Source of the DNA: Bacteroidales bacterium | GTDB lineage: Bacteria; Bacteroidota; Bacteroidia; Bacteroidales; UBA932 | Length of the DNA: 64,000 nt | NCBI GenBank assembly: GCA_017480345.1 | Contig: JAFVAU010000025.1 | Location: 156,793-220,792, forward strand | Direction: 5' to 3' | Part shown: piece after piece, positions 26,729 to 34,491 of the stretch | Layout of the letters: every line of letters begins with the position of its first letter | Numbering within the stretch: position 1 is the first letter of the stretch | The notes under the pieces: model-generated | The model's database searches: none | Told to the model about the DNA's origin: nothing | The model's input: the letters and a program-made list of their open reading frames with translations, nothing else | Translations under genes and position numbers: made by a program

Positions 26729-28177
26729 TTCCCGCCGCATGCGGGCTTTGGGGATGTCCAGGAGGGCGCGGTACTTGGCGATGGTGCGGCGGGCCACTTT
26801 GTAGCCCTTGGCGGCCAGGCCGTCCACCAGTTCGTCGTCCGTGAGGGGATTGTGCTTGTCTTCCGCATCCACCATTTCCTTCAGGACTTTCTTGATTTCC
26901 CGGGTACTCACTTCCTCGCCTTCGCTGTTCTCCAGGCCTTCGGAGAAGAAATACTTGAGCGGGAAGATGCCGAAGTGCGTCTGTATCCATTTGGAGTTTA
27001 CCACGCGGGAGATGGTGGAGATGTCGAAGCCGGTCATCTCCGCGATATCCTTGAGGACCATGGGCCGGAGGGAAGACTCGTCGCCGTCCACGAAGTAGTC
27101 GTGCTGGAAATCAATGATGGCCCGCATGGTGCTTTCCAGCGTATTCTGGCGCTGGCGCAAGGCTTCAATGAACCATTTGGCCGAATCAATCTTCTGCTTC
27201 ACGAAGCTGGCGGCCTCTTTCTCTGCCTTGGAATCCGAGAGGCGGCCGTTTTCCATGATTTCCGAATACTTCCGGTTGATGCGAAGCTCCGGGATGGAGA
27301 AGCGCGGCATGGTGAGGATGAACTGGCCGTTTTCGTAGTCCAGCTGGAAATCCGGCACCACCTGCTGGGCCTGGTCGTTGTAGGAATCGTCAATCTGCCC
27401 TCCGGGGGCGGGATTCAGGCGGCGGATTTCCTCCATCACGCCCTTCATCTCCTCTTCCGTGAGGTGCAGGCGAGCCATGATTTTCTGGAAATGCCTGTTC
27501 TTGAAGGCCTCGAACTGGGTGTCCAGCACCCGGATGGCATTGTCCACAGAAGGGGTGCGCTTCTTATCTTCCAACTGTAGCAGCAGGCACTCCTGCAGAT
27601 CCCGGGCTCCGACGCCGGAAGGCTCGAATTCCTGGATTACTTTGAGCATCTGCTCCACTTCCTGGGCCGATGATTCCACACCCGCCCGGAAGGCAAGGTC
27701 GTCCACCAGGGATTCGATGTCCCGGCGGAGGTAGCCGTCTTCGTCCAGGGAGCCGATGATGAAACTGGCCACCGTGCGCTGATGCTCCGTGAGGTTGCGG
27801 TATCCCAGCTGCTCCTGCAGGCTCTGGGTAAAGCTCTGTTTGACGGAAAAAGTGTTGTACTCCGGACGCTCGTCCTTGCCCCAGTTGTTCACATGGAGGT
27901 TATAGGAAGGGATGTCGTCGTCCTGGGGGCCGTAATTCTCCTCCATGGAGCCGCCGCTCTGTTCCTCCGCCTCCACCTGGGAGATGGACACGTCGCGGGC
28001 TTCCTCGTCCGAGCCGCCCTGGGGCGTGTCGTCAATGACGGGGTTCTCGTTCATGACCTCCCGCACATGCTGTTCAAGGGCCTGCACCGGCATCTCGATC
28101 AGCTTGATGGTCTGAATCTGTAAAGGTGAAAGCTTCTGCTGGAGTTTCTGCTCCAGTCCCTGTTTGATGGCAGCCAT
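26723..28177 (-). CDS. rpoN: RNA polymerase sigma-54 factor
   Basis: 484 residues. The N-terminal Gln/Leu-rich activator-contact region (QGLEQKLQQKLSPLQIQTIKLIEMP), an acidic stretch (~50-100), the core-binding domain, the helix-turn-helix (LKDIAEMTGFDISTISRVVNSKWIQT) and the C-terminal RpoN box ARRTIAKYRALLDIPKARMR are all present. No bacterial enhancer-binding protein is encoded in the window. The ATG overlaps the SPOR gene stop by 1 nt (TAATG). Confidence 0.97.
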   Translation of the reverse strand: MAAIKQGLEQKLQQKLSPLQIQTIKLIEMPVQALEQHVREVMNENPVIDDTPQGGSDEEARDVSISQVEAEEQSGGSMEENYGPQDDDIPSYNLHVNNWGKDERPEYNTFSVKQSFTQSLQEQLGYRNLTEHQRTVASFIIGSLDEDGYLRRDIESLVDDLAFRAGVESSAQEVEQMLKVIQEFEPSGVGARDLQECLLLQLEDKKRTPSVDNAIRVLDTQFEAFKNRHFQKIMARLHLTEEEMKGVMEEIRRLNPAPGGQIDDSYNDQAQQVVPDFQLDYENGQFILTMPRFSIPELRINRKYSEIMENGRLSDSKAEKEAASFVKQKIDSAKWFIEALRQRQNTLESTMRAIIDFQHDYFVDGDESSLRPMVLKDIAEMTGFDISTISRVVNSKWIQTHFGIFPLKYFFSEGLENSEGEEVSTREIKKVLKEMVDAEDKHNPLTDDELVDGLAAKGYKVARRTIAKYRALLDIPKARMRREL

Positions 28178-28638
28178 TAGAGCGGGTAATTGATGGCGTC
28201 TTTGATGATGTACGCTGTGGGATACACTTTGCGGAGGGCGTTGAACACGCGGAGGGCCTCATCCTTGCTGCGGAAATCTCCGATGAGCACCTTGTAGTTG
28301 GGGCTCTGGAAACTGCGGTATACGCCCATCTCCGGATACTGTTCCTTCAGGCTGGCGGCAATGCTCTCCGAGCGGTCCCGCGCCTGGGGGGAATTGTCAT
28401 AATAGACCCTGATACGGTAGCCGCTGAGGGTTTTGGCCTTGTTGGATTCGATGTATTTGGCAACGGCCTGACGGATGTCCGCGCTCTGCTCCACCTTGAC
28501 GCCGGCCCCGATGGCGTTGAAGATGTCCCGGCCCAGCAGGGTGGAATCCAGGACGGCTTTCTGGGTGGTGAGCTCCTGGGCGCCCAGCGCCAGGGAGGAC
28601 AGGATCGTGAGGGTTATTACAAGAAATATGCGTTTCAT
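28177..28638 (-). CDS. secreted SPOR-domain protein
   Basis: 153 residues. A signal peptide (cleaved near ALGAQ) and a C-terminal SPOR domain (~72-148: GYRIRVYYDNSPQARDRSESIAA, then YRSFQSPNYKVLIGDF, then AYIIKDAI). SPOR domains bind denuded glycan strands at division sites or in murein under turnover. It lies 3 nt downstream of the LEA-like gene and is coupled to rpoN. Confidence 0.85.
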   Translation of the reverse strand: MKRIFLVITLTILSSLALGAQELTTQKAVLDSTLLGRDIFNAIGAGVKVEQSADIRQAVAKYIESNKAKTLSGYRIRVYYDNSPQARDRSESIAASLKEQYPEMGVYRSFQSPNYKVLIGDFRSKDEALRVFNALRKVYPTAYIIKDAINYPL

Positions 28639-28641
28639 AGT

Positions 28642-29115
28642 CTATCTTTCAGAGAGTTCTTTCAAATCCAAGTCCCGGAAGCGGAACGGGGCCCTCAGGA
28701 CGCCATTTTTCTTCAGGGCGGCCTGGATGTCCACATCGGCCTTGAGGCCACTTAAGCTCCCTTGCGAAGCCACGATGAGGATGTCCAGGAGGGAGGCTCC
28801 GTCGGCCAGGAAAATGGTGCAAGGGAGGTCGTAGACCTTCTCCGTCTTTCCTTCCAGTTCCATGGGGCCGGTAACGAAATGGGCCAGTTCCTTCTCCTTG
28901 TAACGGACCGTCCCCTTCACTTCCTGAACGGCGAAACTCCGGGAGGGATTGCTGATGCCCAGATTGAGTTTGGCATCCATGGAGCGGGCCGATGTGGGAA
29001 CCACGTACTGGAGCGCCACGGACGTGAGGGTGATGTCCTTCACCTTGGACACGCCGCAGGAGGTGGCCAGAAGGGCCGCTACAAGAAAGATGCCTATTTG
29101 CTTAAAAGCTTTCAC
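28642..29115 (-). CDS. LEA-type-2-like lipoprotein
   Basis: 157 residues if started at GTG 29115; another GTG two codons upstream (29121) overlaps the -7 box. No ATG is available before the lipobox (LATSC). The mature part (~25-135) resembles the WHy/LEA-2 beta-sandwich (MDAKLNLGISNPSRSFAVQEVKGTVRYKEKELAHF). The role of these in Bacteroidetes is unknown. It leads the minus-strand LEA-SPOR-rpoN run. The non-ATG start and the promoter only 5 nt upstream are unusual. Confidence 0.7.
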   Translation of the reverse strand: MKAFKQIGIFLVAALLATSCGVSKVKDITLTSVALQYVVPTSARSMDAKLNLGISNPSRSFAVQEVKGTVRYKEKELAHFVTGPMELEGKTEKVYDLPCTIFLADGASLLDILIVASQGSLSGLKADVDIQAALKKNGVLRAPFRFRDLDLKELSER

Positions 29116-29120
29116 AAGCA

Positions 29121-29149
29121 CAAAGATAGTTATTTTTTTCGTAACTTTG
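29121..29149. promoter_or_regulatory. divergent -7 boxes for the LEA-like gene and miaB
   Basis: TATCTTTG on the minus strand (29121-29128) ends 5 nt before GTG 29115. TAACTTTG on the plus strand (29142-29149) ends 6 nt before ATG 29156. Both fit TAnnTTTG and imply leaders of only a few nt in each direction. Confidence 0.65.
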
Positions 29150-29155
29150 CGGCCT

Positions 29156-30469
29156 ATGGAAAAAAGAGCCTATATCGAGACCTACGGCTGCCAGATGAAC
29201 GTGAATGACACCGAGGTCATTTTCTCCATCCTGAAGGATGCCGGCTACGCCCGTACGGAAGTGATGGAACAGGCCGATCTGGTGATGGCCAACACCTGCT
29301 CCATCCGCGACAACGCGGAGCAGCGCATCTGGGGCCGCATCGAGGCCTTCAACCAGCTGCGCGCCTCCCGCCCCGGCCTCATTGTGGGCATCGTGGGCTG
29401 CATGGCAGAACGCCTGAAAGACAAGCTGTTGGAAACGCACAAGGTGGACCTGGTGGTGGGGCCGGACGCCTATCGTTCCCTGCCCCGGCTGCTGAATGCC
29501 ATCGGCCCGGACAGCCCGCAGATCGACGTCCTTCTTTCGAGGGATGAGACCTATGCGGACATCCCCCCCGTGCGCACAGACCGGAATGGGATATCGGCCT
29601 TTATTTCCATCATGCGCGGATGCAACAACGTCTGTTCCTACTGCGTGGTTCCCTATACCCGCGGGGCCGAGCGTTCCCGGGATGCGAATTCCATCGCCCG
29701 GGAGGCCTGTGACGTGTATCAGAAAGGCTACCGGGAGGTGACACTGCTGGGCCAGAACGTGGACAGCTACCTGTGGAATAGCGGAACGGAAAGCGTGACC
29801 TTCGCCGGGCTGCTGGAGCGGGTGGCAGCCATCGCTCCGGACCTCCGCGTGCGTTTTGCCACCTCCCACCCCAAGGACATCAGCGACGAGGTCATCTACA
29901 CCATGGCCGCGCATCCCAATATCTGCAAGCACATCCACCTGCCGGTCCAGTCCGGAAGCACCCGCCTGCTGGAGAAGATGCGCCGCAAGTACAGCCGGGA
30001 ATGGTACCTGGAGCGGGTGGCCAAGATCCGCGAGGTGATGCCGGAGTGCGGCCTCACCACGGACGTGATTGCCGGCTTCTGCTCGGAAACGCCTGAGGAC
30101 CATCAGGATACGCTCTCCCTCATGGAAGAGGTGGGCTTTGACTGGGCCTTCATGTTCGCCTACTCCGACCGCCCGGGCACCCTGGCCAACCGCACCATGC
30201 AGGACGACGTGCCGGCCGATGAAAAGAACCGCCGCCTGAACGAGATTATCCAGCTGCAGAACCGCAAGTCCCTGGAGCGGTACCGCGCCCAGATAGGCAA
30301 ACGCCTGGAAGTGCTGGTGGAAGGCCCCTCCAAGCGGGATCCCTCCATGCTCTGCGGCCGCGCCTCCAACAACATGATGTGCGTGTTCCCTGCCGCCGGA
30401 CGCGCCGCCGGACAGTACACGCAGGTGCTGGTGAAGGATTGCACATCGGCCACCCTCCTCTGCGAATAA
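29156..30469 (+). CDS. miaB: tRNA-2-methylthio-N6-dimethylallyladenosine synthase
   Basis: 437 residues from ATG 29156; upstream in-frame non-ATG starts would read antisense through the LEA-like gene and are rejected. It methylthiolates i6A37 in tRNAs reading UNN codons. The UPF0004 domain has Cys12 (YGCQMN), Cys48 (NTCSIRD) and a third Cys in GCMAERL for the auxiliary cluster. The radical-SAM motif RGCNNVCSYC follows, and a TRAM domain ends the protein. A terminator follows at 30506. Confidence 0.96.
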   Translation: MEKRAYIETYGCQMNVNDTEVIFSILKDAGYARTEVMEQADLVMANTCSIRDNAEQRIWGRIEAFNQLRASRPGLIVGIVGCMAERLKDKLLETHKVDLVVGPDAYRSLPRLLNAIGPDSPQIDVLLSRDETYADIPPVRTDRNGISAFISIMRGCNNVCSYCVVPYTRGAERSRDANSIAREACDVYQKGYREVTLLGQNVDSYLWNSGTESVTFAGLLERVAAIAPDLRVRFATSHPKDISDEVIYTMAAHPNICKHIHLPVQSGSTRLLEKMRRKYSREWYLERVAKIREVMPECGLTTDVIAGFCSETPEDHQDTLSLMEEVGFDWAFMFAYSDRPGTLANRTMQDDVPADEKNRRLNEIIQLQNRKSLERYRAQIGKRLEVLVEGPSKRDPSMLCGRASNNMMCVFPAAGRAAGQYTQVLVKDCTSATLLCE

Positions 30470-30505
30470 AAACGGTTTCCCTGTAAACAACCAAGCATTT
30501 TGCCA

Positions 30506-30542
30506 GTGATGTCCCGATTTCCGGGATGTCACTTTTGTTTTT
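30506..30542 (+). terminator. miaB terminator
   Basis: An 11-bp stem with a tandem G.T pair (30506-30516 with 30522-30532) followed by TTTTGTTTTT, 36 nt after the miaB stop. Confidence 0.85.
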
Positions 30543-30651
30543 GGTGACAACTAACTCGCTGTCCCATAGCTGCTTATACAATATTTCTCGTTCGATTTTT
30601 GAACGAGAAATGTACAGAAAGTCACTGTGAATTAGACGGTTAGCTGTCACC
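30543..30651. repeat. 109-bp nested palindromic element upstream of mraZ
   Basis: The outer arms GGTGACAACTAAC (30543-30555) and GTTAGCTGTCACC (30639-30651) are inverted copies with 12 of 13 matches. Nested inside is a perfect 11-bp inverted repeat, ATTTCTCGTTC (30583-30593) with GAACGAGAAAT (30601-30611). No gene is present. It could be a small MITE-like element or a structured RNA; no target duplication was seen. It fills most of the 300-bp gap between miaB and mraZ. Confidence 0.65.
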
Positions 30652-30687
30652 TCTAAAAGGCCGCAAAAAGCCCTGTTAAAAACTTTG

Positions 30688-30722
30688 TGGAAAATTTTGG
30701 CAGGAAATGGAAGAAAATGGAA
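30688..30722 (+). promoter_or_regulatory. four phased TGG repeats: probable MraZ operator
   Basis: TGG starts at 30688, 30698, 30708 and 30718, exactly 10 bp apart, giving TGGAA, TGGCA, TGGAA, TGGAA with 5-nt spacers. E. coli MraZ binds three TGGGN repeats with the same 10-bp period upstream of its own gene, so this is very likely the autoregulatory site for the dcw cluster. The array ends 9 nt before the -7 box. Confidence 0.8.
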
Positions 30723-30731
30723 AACTTTTGC

Positions 30732-30739
30732 TACCTTTG
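30732..30739 (+). promoter_or_regulatory. dcw-cluster promoter, -7 box
   Basis: TACCTTTG lies 30 nt before the mraZ ATG and directly after the MraZ-type repeats. The -33 position falls within the repeats and has no TTG. Confidence 0.75.
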
Positions 30740-30769
30740 TACCCAGCGTGAAAGATTAAAAGTTCAACC

Positions 30770-31231
30770 ATGGTCAGATTCTTCGGAAATACCACCGGCA
30801 AGGTAGATGACAAGGGACGCATCGTGTTCCCTGCCATGTTCCGCGACGCGATGATTCGCGGCTGCGCCGAAGACATGACCCTGGTGGTCAAAAAGAACGT
30901 GCACCAGCACTGCCTGGACCTCTTCCCCTACGAGGAGTGGGTCAAGCGGAGCGACAAGGTGCTGGAAAGCCGAGACCCCGAACTCAACATCGAAGACGCT
31001 GAATTTTGGACCAAGTACAATGACGGTGTCTTCACCCTGGTTCCGGACGGAAAGCTGGGCCGCCTGAACATCCCGTCACAGCTGCTTGCCAGTGTAGGTA
31101 TTACCACTGAGGTAGTATTCGGCGGTGTTGGCTACAAGCTCCAGATCTGGGATCCGGAAACCATGAAGGCCGACCTTCTCTCCGACGAGAAGTTCAAAGA
31201 AACCGCATCGAGACTATCCGTTAGAAAATAA
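30770..31231 (+). CDS. mraZ: MraZ, dcw-cluster transcriptional regulator
   Basis: 153 residues with two SpoVT/AbrB-like MraZ half-domains. The first begins FFGNTTGKVDDKGRIVFPAMFRDAM, with the conserved DxKGRxxxP DNA-binding signature; the second has DGKLGRLNIPSQLLASVGI. MraZ binds direct repeats upstream of itself, and matching repeats are present at 30688-30722. It heads the cluster, with rsmH 14 nt downstream. Confidence 0.95.
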   Translation: MVRFFGNTTGKVDDKGRIVFPAMFRDAMIRGCAEDMTLVVKKNVHQHCLDLFPYEEWVKRSDKVLESRDPELNIEDAEFWTKYNDGVFTLVPDGKLGRLNIPSQLLASVGITTEVVFGGVGYKLQIWDPETMKADLLSDEKFKETASRLSVRK

Positions 31232-31245
31232 GGGAGGTCTCGAAA

Positions 31246-32247
31246 ATGTCTGAATATCATATCCCTGTGCTGCTGGCGGAAAGTATTTCCGCCCTTGTCA
31301 CAAATCCCGACGGAACATACGCAGATGCCACTTTCGGAGGCGGTGGGCACACCGCTGCCATTCTTTCACGCTTAAACGGTGACGGACGCGTCATCGCCTT
31401 CGATCGTGACATCGATGCCATAGAGGGTGCACGCAAGGACCCCCGCCTCACCCTCATCCACAACAACTTCCGCTTCATAGAAAACTATGCGGAGCAACTG
31501 CGCCGTCAGAAGGCGGGGCCGGAGGACTCTGCCTCCGCGTCGCTTCGCGACCCTGTACGGGCAAATGCTCCGGCAGAGTCCTCCGGCCCCGCCGTGTTCG
31601 ATGGCGTTCTGGCCGATTTGGGCGTATCGAGCCACCAGTTCGACACCGCCGAACGCGGTTTCAGCTTCCGCTTCGAGGATGCCCCGCTGGACATGCGCAT
31701 GAACCGGGAGGCGGCCCAATCGGCCGCAGAGGTGGTGAACAGCTACCCGGAAGAGGAACTGGAGCGCATCCTGAGGCTCTACGGAGAAGTGGACGGTGCC
31801 CGGAACATGGCCAGGCTTATCGGCCAGGCACGCACTCAGGCGGAAATCCGCACCACCGGAGACCTGGACCGCGCCATTGCCCGCATGCTGCCCAAGGGGG
31901 CGGAGCACAAAGTGCTGGCCAAGGTGTACCAGGCCCTGCGGATAGAGGTAAACCAGGAGATGCGCTCCCTGGAGAAATTCCTGGAGGGCGCCACCCGCAG
32001 CCTCAAGGAAGGCGCGCGCCTGGTGGTGATCACCTACCACAGCCTGGAAGACCGGATGGTGAAAAACTTCATCAAGACCGGGAACGTGGAAGGGAAGGTG
32101 GAAGAAAACATATACGGAAAGGTGCAGAGCCCGCTGGAGGCCGTCAACCGCAAGCCCATCCTCCCCGCAGAGGAAGAGATTGCCGCCAACACCCGCGCCC
32201 GCAGCGCCAAGCTCCGCATAGCGGAAAGGAGGATGGGAGATGAGTAA
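31246..32247 (+). CDS. rsmH: 16S rRNA (cytosine1402-N4)-methyltransferase with palindromic in-frame insert
   Basis: 333 residues. SAM motifs are intact: HIPVLLAESI, DATFGGGGHT, the GVLADLGVSSHQFD loop, RGFSFR and PLDMRMN, and later VITYHSLEDRMVKNF. Between the FRFIENYAEQLRR region and VFDGVLADLG there is a ~27-residue insert (about 90-116, Ala/Ser/Pro-rich) encoded by 31512-31593. That DNA is a perfect 22-bp inverted repeat around a 38-nt loop. Relatives have a short connector at this site, so the insert is probably a mobile palindromic element kept in frame on the protein surface. Its end overlaps ftsL by 8 nt. Confidence 0.95.
   Translation: MSEYHIPVLLAESISALVTNPDGTYADATFGGGGHTAAILSRLNGDGRVIAFDRDIDAIEGARKDPRLTLIHNNFRFIENYAEQLRRQKAGPEDSASASLRDPVRANAPAESSGPAVFDGVLADLGVSSHQFDTAERGFSFRFEDAPLDMRMNREAAQSAAEVVNSYPEEELERILRLYGEVDGARNMARLIGQARTQAEIRTTGDLDRAIARMLPKGAEHKVLAKVYQALRIEVNQEMRSLEKFLEGATRSLKEGARLVVITYHSLEDRMVKNFIKTGNVEGKVEENIYGKVQSPLEAVNRKPILPAEEEIAANTRARSAKLRIAERRMGDE
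31512..31593 (+). repeat. ORF-embedded palindromic element in rsmH
   Basis: The arms 31512-31533 and 31572-31593 are perfect 22-bp inverted copies, G/C-rich and containing GGACTCTG. The loop holds TCGCTTCGCGA, itself a small hairpin. The loop word CTCCGNNTCGCTTCGC and the arm word GGACTCTG also occur in the truB insert, so the two are related. The frame stays open throughout. Confidence 0.85.
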
Positions 32248-32581
32248 CGTGAGCTTCTGGAAAAGGCTCCGCGGGGGACTCCGGTCTCTGCGCAACGGAG
32301 AGCTGCTGCTGAAGATAGGGGCCGACAAGTTCTACCTCCACATCATGTACCTCTTCCTCCTGATGTGGCTGAGCATCATGCTGAGCCTGAAAGTGGACAA
32401 GACCCTCTCCCGCGTGGGAGACAACAAGGCCGCCATAGAGGAACTGCGCATCTACCATGCGCAGAAAGAGGCCCAGCTGGTGAAACTGCACAGCGCATCC
32501 ACCACCCGCACCCGCCTCAGACAACTGGGTTCCCCGGTCACCTCCCCCAAGGAGCCCGCAACGGTAATCAAAAAGAAATGA
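32240..32581 (+). CDS. ftsL: FtsL-like division protein
   Basis: 113 residues. One membrane helix (~33-50, YLHIMYLFLLMWLSIMLSL) with a basic N-terminus inside and a short periplasmic segment with coiled-coil character (~55-85). Size, topology and position between rsmH and ftsI fit FtsL; the sequence itself is weakly conserved, as usual for this protein. FtsL bridges FtsQ and the FtsWI synthase. Its stop overlaps the ftsI start as ATGA. Confidence 0.8.
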   Translation: MSNVSFWKRLRGGLRSLRNGELLLKIGADKFYLHIMYLFLLMWLSIMLSLKVDKTLSRVGDNKAAIEELRIYHAQKEAQLVKLHSASTTRTRLRQLGSPVTSPKEPATVIKKK

Positions 32582-34491
32582 GCCGCAGAGAGAGCGAAAT
32601 ACAGGACACCATAGAAAACCGCGACAGAATCCACGTGGTTATGTTCTTCCTGTCCTATATCTTCCTGTTCCTCGGGATAGGGATCCTCGTCTGCATTGTC
32701 CATATCCAGGCCACCTACCATGTGGACGACAAGGTCATCGGCCTGTTCCGTCCCACGGTGGAAAAACACATCGAGGCGCCCGTCCGCGGGAAGATCCTGG
32801 CCACCGACGGGCGTCCCATGGCCATATCGGCCCCCCTGTACGACCTCTACATGGACTGCACCGTGAAGCGCCAATATTATAAGGACAGCGGAAAAGACAG
32901 CCTGGAGGCTGCCTGGAGAAGCAAGGCCCGCGAACTGGGCGTGTACCTGAGCAACCAGTTCCGGGACAAGAGCGCCGACCAGTATGCCCGTCTCATCCTC
33001 CAAGGCAGGGACAAGGGCAACAAATACCTCCTCATCCGAAAGAACGTGGACCTGGAGACGCTGAACCTGGTGAAGACCTTCCCCCTGTACAAAGAGGGCA
33101 CCTACACCGGCGGCCTCATCCCGGAGAAGCACGAGGAGCGCATCTATCCCTACGATACGCTGGCCCGCCGCACCATCGGCTACGTGAAAGACATCTCCCG
33201 CAGGGGCATTGAGGACAGCTTCGACAGCGAGCTCCACGGCCACGAGGGCTACGAATGGCGCCGCGTCACGGACAACCGCCGCTGGGTGAGGGACCTGGAT
33301 TCCGCCGTGGTGGCCGTCCAGGACGGAAACGACGTGAGAACCACCCTCAACGTGGATTTCCAGGATATGGCCGACAAGGCCCTCCGCGCCCAGATCCGGG
33401 AGAATCCCGATGTGCGGGCCGGCATCTGCGTGATCATGGAAACCAAGACGGGGGCCATCCGCGCCATGGTGAACCTCTCCCGCGAAACGCCGGCTTCCGG
33501 CCTGTCCGAGCGCGAAAACCTGGTGCTCTCCGAGCGGGGAGAGCAGGGCTCGGTGATGAAAACCGCCACCCTGCTGTCACTGGTAGAGGACGGACATGTG
33601 AAACGGCTGGAGCAGACCCTTCCCACAAACAACGGGTGGGTGCCCAACTGGCGCCATCCCGGCAAGGCCTCCGAATACCCGCACGACGACCACATCAGCG
33701 ACTACCAGCGCAAGACCGGCCAAAAAGTCATCACCGTGATGCACGGCTTCGAGATTTCCTCCAACTACGTATTCGCGCAGCTGGCAGAGACCTACTACGG
33801 AAAGAACCCCCAGGAACTCTTCGACCACCTGTACTCCTACCGCCTGGGAGAGGCTTTCGACTTTGACATCGAAGGGCTGCGTACCCCCAGTGTCATCCGT
33901 CCGGGCATGCCCGGCTGGTCCAACAACACCCTGGGAACGGTGGCCTACGGATACGGACTCAGCGTCACGCCCCTGCACGTGGTCACCTTCTACAACGGAA
34001 TCGCCAACCACGGCCGCATGATGAAGCCCTCCCTGGTGGAGAGCATCGAGAAAGACGGCAAGGTGCTGCGGAGGTTCAGCCCGTCGGCCCTCAACGAGAG
34101 CATCTGCTCCCCCGCCACCGCCGACACCGTGACCCGCGCCCTCAAGGCCGTGGTGAACAGCGGTACGGCCACCCGCCTGAAGGGCGCCAAGCTCACCGTG
34201 GCCGGCAAGACGGGTACCGCCCGTATCGTGCTGCCCGACGGCAAATACCAGGACGCCTACGGCCGCAAGAAGAACCAGGGAACCTTCGTGGGCTTCTTCC
34301 CGGCCGATAACCCCAAGTACACCATCCTGGTTACGGTGTACTCCTACCTCTCCGCACAGAGCTTCTACGGTGGAACCATGCCGGCCCTGGCCGTGCGGGA
34401 CATCGTGGACCAGCTCTATGCCCTGGACCCGGATTTCCGGAGTGAACTCCACCCCACCGATCCGGTTCCCCAAATGAACAAGAAGAAATGA
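32578..34491 (+). CDS. ftsI: septal class B penicillin-binding protein (FtsI/PBP3 type)
   Basis: 637 residues from ATG 32578, which overlaps the ftsL stop. A single N-terminal membrane anchor (~20-42), the class B pedestal domain, and the transpeptidase domain with SVMK (Ser325, Lys328), SSN (394-396) and KTG (544-546). The sequence before the nucleophile is GEQGS instead of the common EPGS. No PASTA domain is present. It crosslinks septal peptidoglycan with FtsW. Length and motifs predict an active enzyme. Confidence 0.95.
   Translation: MSRRESEIQDTIENRDRIHVVMFFLSYIFLFLGIGILVCIVHIQATYHVDDKVIGLFRPTVEKHIEAPVRGKILATDGRPMAISAPLYDLYMDCTVKRQYYKDSGKDSLEAAWRSKARELGVYLSNQFRDKSADQYARLILQGRDKGNKYLLIRKNVDLETLNLVKTFPLYKEGTYTGGLIPEKHEERIYPYDTLARRTIGYVKDISRRGIEDSFDSELHGHEGYEWRRVTDNRRWVRDLDSAVVAVQDGNDVRTTLNVDFQDMADKALRAQIRENPDVRAGICVIMETKTGAIRAMVNLSRETPASGLSERENLVLSERGEQGSVMKTATLLSLVEDGHVKRLEQTLPTNNGWVPNWRHPGKASEYPHDDHISDYQRKTGQKVITVMHGFEISSNYVFAQLAETYYGKNPQELFDHLYSYRLGEAFDFDIEGLRTPSVIRPGMPGWSNNTLGTVAYGYGLSVTPLHVVTFYNGIANHGRMMKPSLVESIEKDGKVLRRFSPSALNESICSPATADTVTRALKAVVNSGTATRLKGAKLTVAGKTGTARIVLPDGKYQDAYGRKKNQGTFVGFFPADNPKYTILVTVYSYLSAQSFYGGTMPALAVRDIVDQLYALDPDFRSELHPTDPVPQMNKKK

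Noticed and set aside
28949-29155. N-terminal extension of miaB from an upstream non-ATG start
   Set aside because: It would be antisense to the LEA-like lipoprotein and would cross both divergent promoters; MiaB homologues begin at the ETYGCQMN region.
31132-31245. Extra regulatory element between mraZ and rsmH
   Set aside because: The true gap is only 14 nt with no box or hairpin; the genes are simply co-transcribed.
32365-32577. N-terminal extension of ftsI through ftsL
   Set aside because: The extra residues are the ftsL gene read in another frame; ATG 32578 gives the usual anchor and the ATGA overlap.
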